NCBI GenBank assembly: GCA_905235285.1 | Contig: CAJOLI010000004.1 | Coordinates: 1 to 51,871, forward strand | Length of the DNA stretch: 51,871 nucleotides | Direction: 5' to 3' | DNA from: an uncultured Bacteroidaceae bacterium | GTDB taxonomy: Bacteria > Bacteroidota > Bacteroidia > Bacteroidales > Bacteroidaceae | Part shown: positions 49,556 through 51,871 of the stretch, piece by piece | How positions within the stretch are numbered: position 1 is the stretch's first letter | How the letters are laid out: each line of letters begins with the position of its first letter | The notes under the pieces: model-generated | What the model saw: only the letters and a program-made list of their open reading frames with translations | The model's database searches: none | What the model was told of the DNA's origin: nothing | Program-made: the position numbers and the translations under genes

Positions 49556-51871
49556 ATGAAAAAGTTTTTACTTTCTTTGTTAGCCTTGCTCAGTTTCTCG
49601 GTTGTCAGCTTTGCTGCTGGGGAAACTATAATCAGCGAACTGACATTCCCTGGTTACAATGATAAGGCGGTTAGTAGCTACACAGACGAGTGGACTGCAA
49701 GTGTAGATGGGCTGAAATGGACTTTTAATGCATTTAATAACAATAATAATGCATCCTCATGGACCTACATCAGGTGTGGCCGCAAAAACAATGAGTCGAC
49801 GGCTACAATCCTGACACCTGCTCTCGTCGGCGGTCAGGTTACTAAAGTAGTAATCACAGTCGACAAAACCTCTGACGTGGCTGGCATAACTGTAACTCCT
49901 TATAAGGATGGTACAGCAGGAACCCCTAGCAAGTTAGCCCTCACTAATTGGGTTGCTGGTGAAGTAACGCTCGCAACACCTTCCAACGCAGAGGCCGATC
50001 AGCTATTGATAACAATAGTGAATAATTCGGCTAGCGCCAATGGTACGACACAGATCAGCAAGCTGGTACTCTATGGCGTCGAAGGCGAAGCTCCCGCTGT
50101 AGCATCTCCCGTCATCACTCCCGCCTCTGGCACAGTCCTCGGCGACCAGACGGTGACGATTACCTGCGCTACCGAAGGTGCAAAGATCTACTATCTCGAG
50201 ACTGTTAATTTCTCTGAAGGTGGCTCACAGAATCAGAAGGACTATGTCGAGTACACATCCCCGATTACCATTAGCTATGACAATGGTCTGTTTGGCAAAA
50301 CAACACAAGCAACGATTTCGGCTTATGCTGTTATTCCGGCAACGGAAGATGCTGGAGAGCTAAAAAGCGAGACCGTTGAGGTAACTCTCACATGGGGAAC
50401 TATCTACACCTCTATCGCCGAGGCTAATTCAGCCGCTACGGAAACCCGGACAACTGTGGGTCTGCAGGCTAACGAGTGGCTGGTGACATATGTCAACGGC
50501 CAGTACACCTACCTCACCGACGGTGTCGCCGGTCTGCTGCTCTACGGCAATGGCGTTGGCCTCGAACAGGGACAGAAGGTGTCAGGTCTTATCAAAGGTC
50601 AGCTCTACACCTACAATGGCCTTCCCGAAGTGGCCAGCCCCAATGTTGATGGTCTCGAGGTTGTCAGCGAAGACAACGAGGTGGCTCCTATCGTCGTTGC
50701 TGCCAGCCAGTTGCAGGCCGACAACCTGAAGTGGGTGAACATGTTCGTGACTGTCACGAAGTCTGTAAGCTTAGACGGACCACTGGATGTCGCTGAGGGT
50801 TCCGCCGTGGATAACTACACATTTGCCTCTGCAGGCACAGACTTCATCGTTCGGAACAACTTCAAACAGGCTATCCAGACGAAAGACATGACGATGTACG
50901 ACATCACCGGTTTCTGGGCAATTTTCAGAGAAGGCGGTCAGCTTTACCCCACCGAGGTAACCGAATACGTTGATCCTATCGGCATTAAGGGCGACGTCAC
51001 CTCATACTACATCAAGAACCCAAGCTTCGACCTTGATGAAGACGGACTGCCTATCACTGCAGAGCAGAAGGCCAGCAACGGCCCGCTGGATATCGTCGGT
51101 TGGACAATGTCAGGCGTCGGCACTCAGTTCAACAATACAGAGATTCGTCAGGCTAACTCAACTAGCACTACTTCTGCATTCGGAACCTCTGACCCGAGCG
51201 ATGGTAATTACTCGCTCTTCTTCCGTCAGGGCTGGAATCGCAACGGCACCGTTACTCAGATTACCCTTGAGGCTGACGCTTTTGAACTGCCCGAAGGACA
51301 GTACATGATCTCTGTAGACTACAAACAGGCTTACGCCTACGATGTAGCTAATGTCAGCAAGGACACAAAGATTAAACTGAGTTTAGAATTAGACGACCTC
51401 AACTTCGGCGAAGCTGAGACAGAAGCCGCTCCCGTAGGCAATGGCACATATTTCAACGACACTGAATGGAGCACGTTGAAGGCTCTCGTCAATGTCGATT
51501 ACGGAGATATTGACCTCCAGGGCAGCGTCTCGCCCAAGGTGAAGATTACCCTCTATGCTGCCGGCGACAAGCGTTCCGACTTCTTCCTCGACAACGTCCG
51601 CCTCTACCGCATAGATGATGCCGACATATCTCGCATGTATCTTGAGGATGCCATCGCTCAGGCCGTGGGGCAACTTAAAGAACCTTACGGACAGCTCTTC
51701 ACCAAGACAGAAAATGCTCATAACGACCTTCAGGATGCCGTTAATACTGCTCAGGCAGTATACGACGATGAGTCCGCAACAGCCGAGGAAATCGATCAGG
51801 CTGCACGCAACCTGTTCATCGCCATGGAGACTTATGCATCCTCTGAAATGCTCCTGCCCGATCCCGATAAG
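49556..51871 (+). CDS. Secreted multidomain protein (CHB_HEX_C-like, OB-like, FIVAR-like), partial at window end
   Basis: ATG 49556 opens a frame that is still open at the window end (772 codons seen). It starts with a signal peptide (MKKFLLSLLALLSFSVVSFA). Residues ~20-180 form a beta-sandwich (SYTDEWTASVDGLKWTFNAFNNN). At about 182-275 a chitobiase/beta-hexosaminidase C-terminal-like domain is visible (SPVITPASGTVLGDQTVTITCATEGAKIYYLE). An OB-fold-like region follows (QYTYLTDGVAGLLLYGNGVGLEQGQKVSGLIKGQLY), then a carbohydrate-binding-like segment (YYIKNPSFDLDEDGLPIT, with FFLDNVRLYRID near its end). The final part (EDAIAQAVGQLKEPYGQLFTKTENAHNDLQDAVNTAQAV) is a FIVAR-like helical bundle. This build is common in Prevotella surface proteins acting on or binding glycans. 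Confidence 0.8.
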   Translation, partial: MKKFLLSLLALLSFSVVSFAAGETIISELTFPGYNDKAVSSYTDEWTASVDGLKWTFNAFNNNNNASSWTYIRCGRKNNESTATILTPALVGGQVTKVVITVDKTSDVAGITVTPYKDGTAGTPSKLALTNWVAGEVTLATPSNAEADQLLITIVNNSASANGTTQISKLVLYGVEGEAPAVASPVITPASGTVLGDQTVTITCATEGAKIYYLETVNFSEGGSQNQKDYVEYTSPITISYDNGLFGKTTQATISAYAVIPATEDAGELKSETVEVTLTWGTIYTSIAEANSAATETRTTVGLQANEWLVTYVNGQYTYLTDGVAGLLLYGNGVGLEQGQKVSGLIKGQLYTYNGLPEVASPNVDGLEVVSEDNEVAPIVVAASQLQADNLKWVNMFVTVTKSVSLDGPLDVAEGSAVDNYTFASAGTDFIVRNNFKQAIQTKDMTMYDITGFWAIFREGGQLYPTEVTEYVDPIGIKGDVTSYYIKNPSFDLDEDGLPITAEQKASNGPLDIVGWTMSGVGTQFNNTEIRQANSTSTTSAFGTSDPSDGNYSLFFRQGWNRNGTVTQITLEADAFELPEGQYMISVDYKQAYAYDVANVSKDTKIKLSLELDDLNFGEAETEAAPVGNGTYFNDTEWSTLKALVNVDYGDIDLQGSVSPKVKITLYAAGDKRSDFFLDNVRLYRIDDADISRMYLEDAIAQAVGQLKEPYGQLFTKTENAHNDLQDAVNTAQAVYDDESATAEEIDQAARNLFIAMETYASSEMLLPDPDK

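Overview
This window looks like chromosomal DNA of a moderately GC-rich member of the Bacteroidales, most like Prevotella and its relatives. The evidence is: promoters of the Bacteroidetes type (-7 box TAnnTTTG, sometimes with TTTG about 20 bp upstream); few Shine-Dalgarno sites; secreted proteins ending in type IX secretion (T9SS) C-terminal tails; a gliding-motility-type sorting domain; many lipoproteins; and housekeeping proteins of Bacteroidales character. No phage, plasmid or conjugation genes, tRNA, rRNA or CRISPR array was seen.

Layout. 1-9.9 kb: two giant secreted proteins (a GLUG/leucine-rich-repeat protein and a 1664-residue protein of unknown family) with a 54-residue protein between them. 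9.9-13.8 kb: a SpmA/SpmB-type membrane protein, a DUF3089-like hydrolase and a GH43 glycosidase. 14.0-19.5 kb: the translation/transcription cluster rimP-nusA-infB, then cvpA. 19.9-24.6 kb: a VanX-type dipeptidase (minus strand), ispG, cysS and a lipoprotein gene broken by an amber codon. 24.7-29.8 kb: mdh (minus strand), xerD, a TPR lipoprotein and a thioredoxin-fold lipoprotein without its cysteines. 30.0-36.7 kb: mutS and a PgpH-type HD membrane protein (both minus strand), then gltX. 36.8-42.3 kb: a polysaccharide flippase, a rhodanese/metallo-beta-lactamase lipoprotein, and a junction at which a glycosyltransferase and uvrA are both cut off at the same palindromic repeat, then a T9SS type-B protein. 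42.3-49.2 kb: pfkA, a DUF308 protein, a Nif3-family protein, a zinc-ribbon coiled-coil protein, rpsA and a secreted low-complexity protein. 49.6 kb to the end: a secreted multidomain protein that runs off the window.

The genes are mostly ordinary. The unusual content is small-repeat architecture, of at least four kinds. (1) A dispersed family of palindromes (GGACTCTCCCCCC... and relatives, 36.7, 39.6, 19.8 and 45.0 kb). Two copies run in frame into protein-coding sequence, giving peptides of the form PSLTGRxGGES, much as Rickettsia palindromic elements do. (2) Three intergenic arrays with an exact 22-bp period, each unit a 14-bp dyad plus an 8-bp linker (29.85, 32.85 and 45.98 kb). One array supplies the last codons of the HD-protein gene. 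(3) 7-bp tandem arrays, four of them 3-12 nt upstream of start codons. (4) Nested inverted repeats, including a stem of about 25 bp between convergent genes and a hairpin that places a start codon in its loop. The uvrA/glycosyltransferase junction is either a real repeat-mediated rearrangement or a chimeric assembly join, and should be resolved before the strain is called UvrA-deficient.
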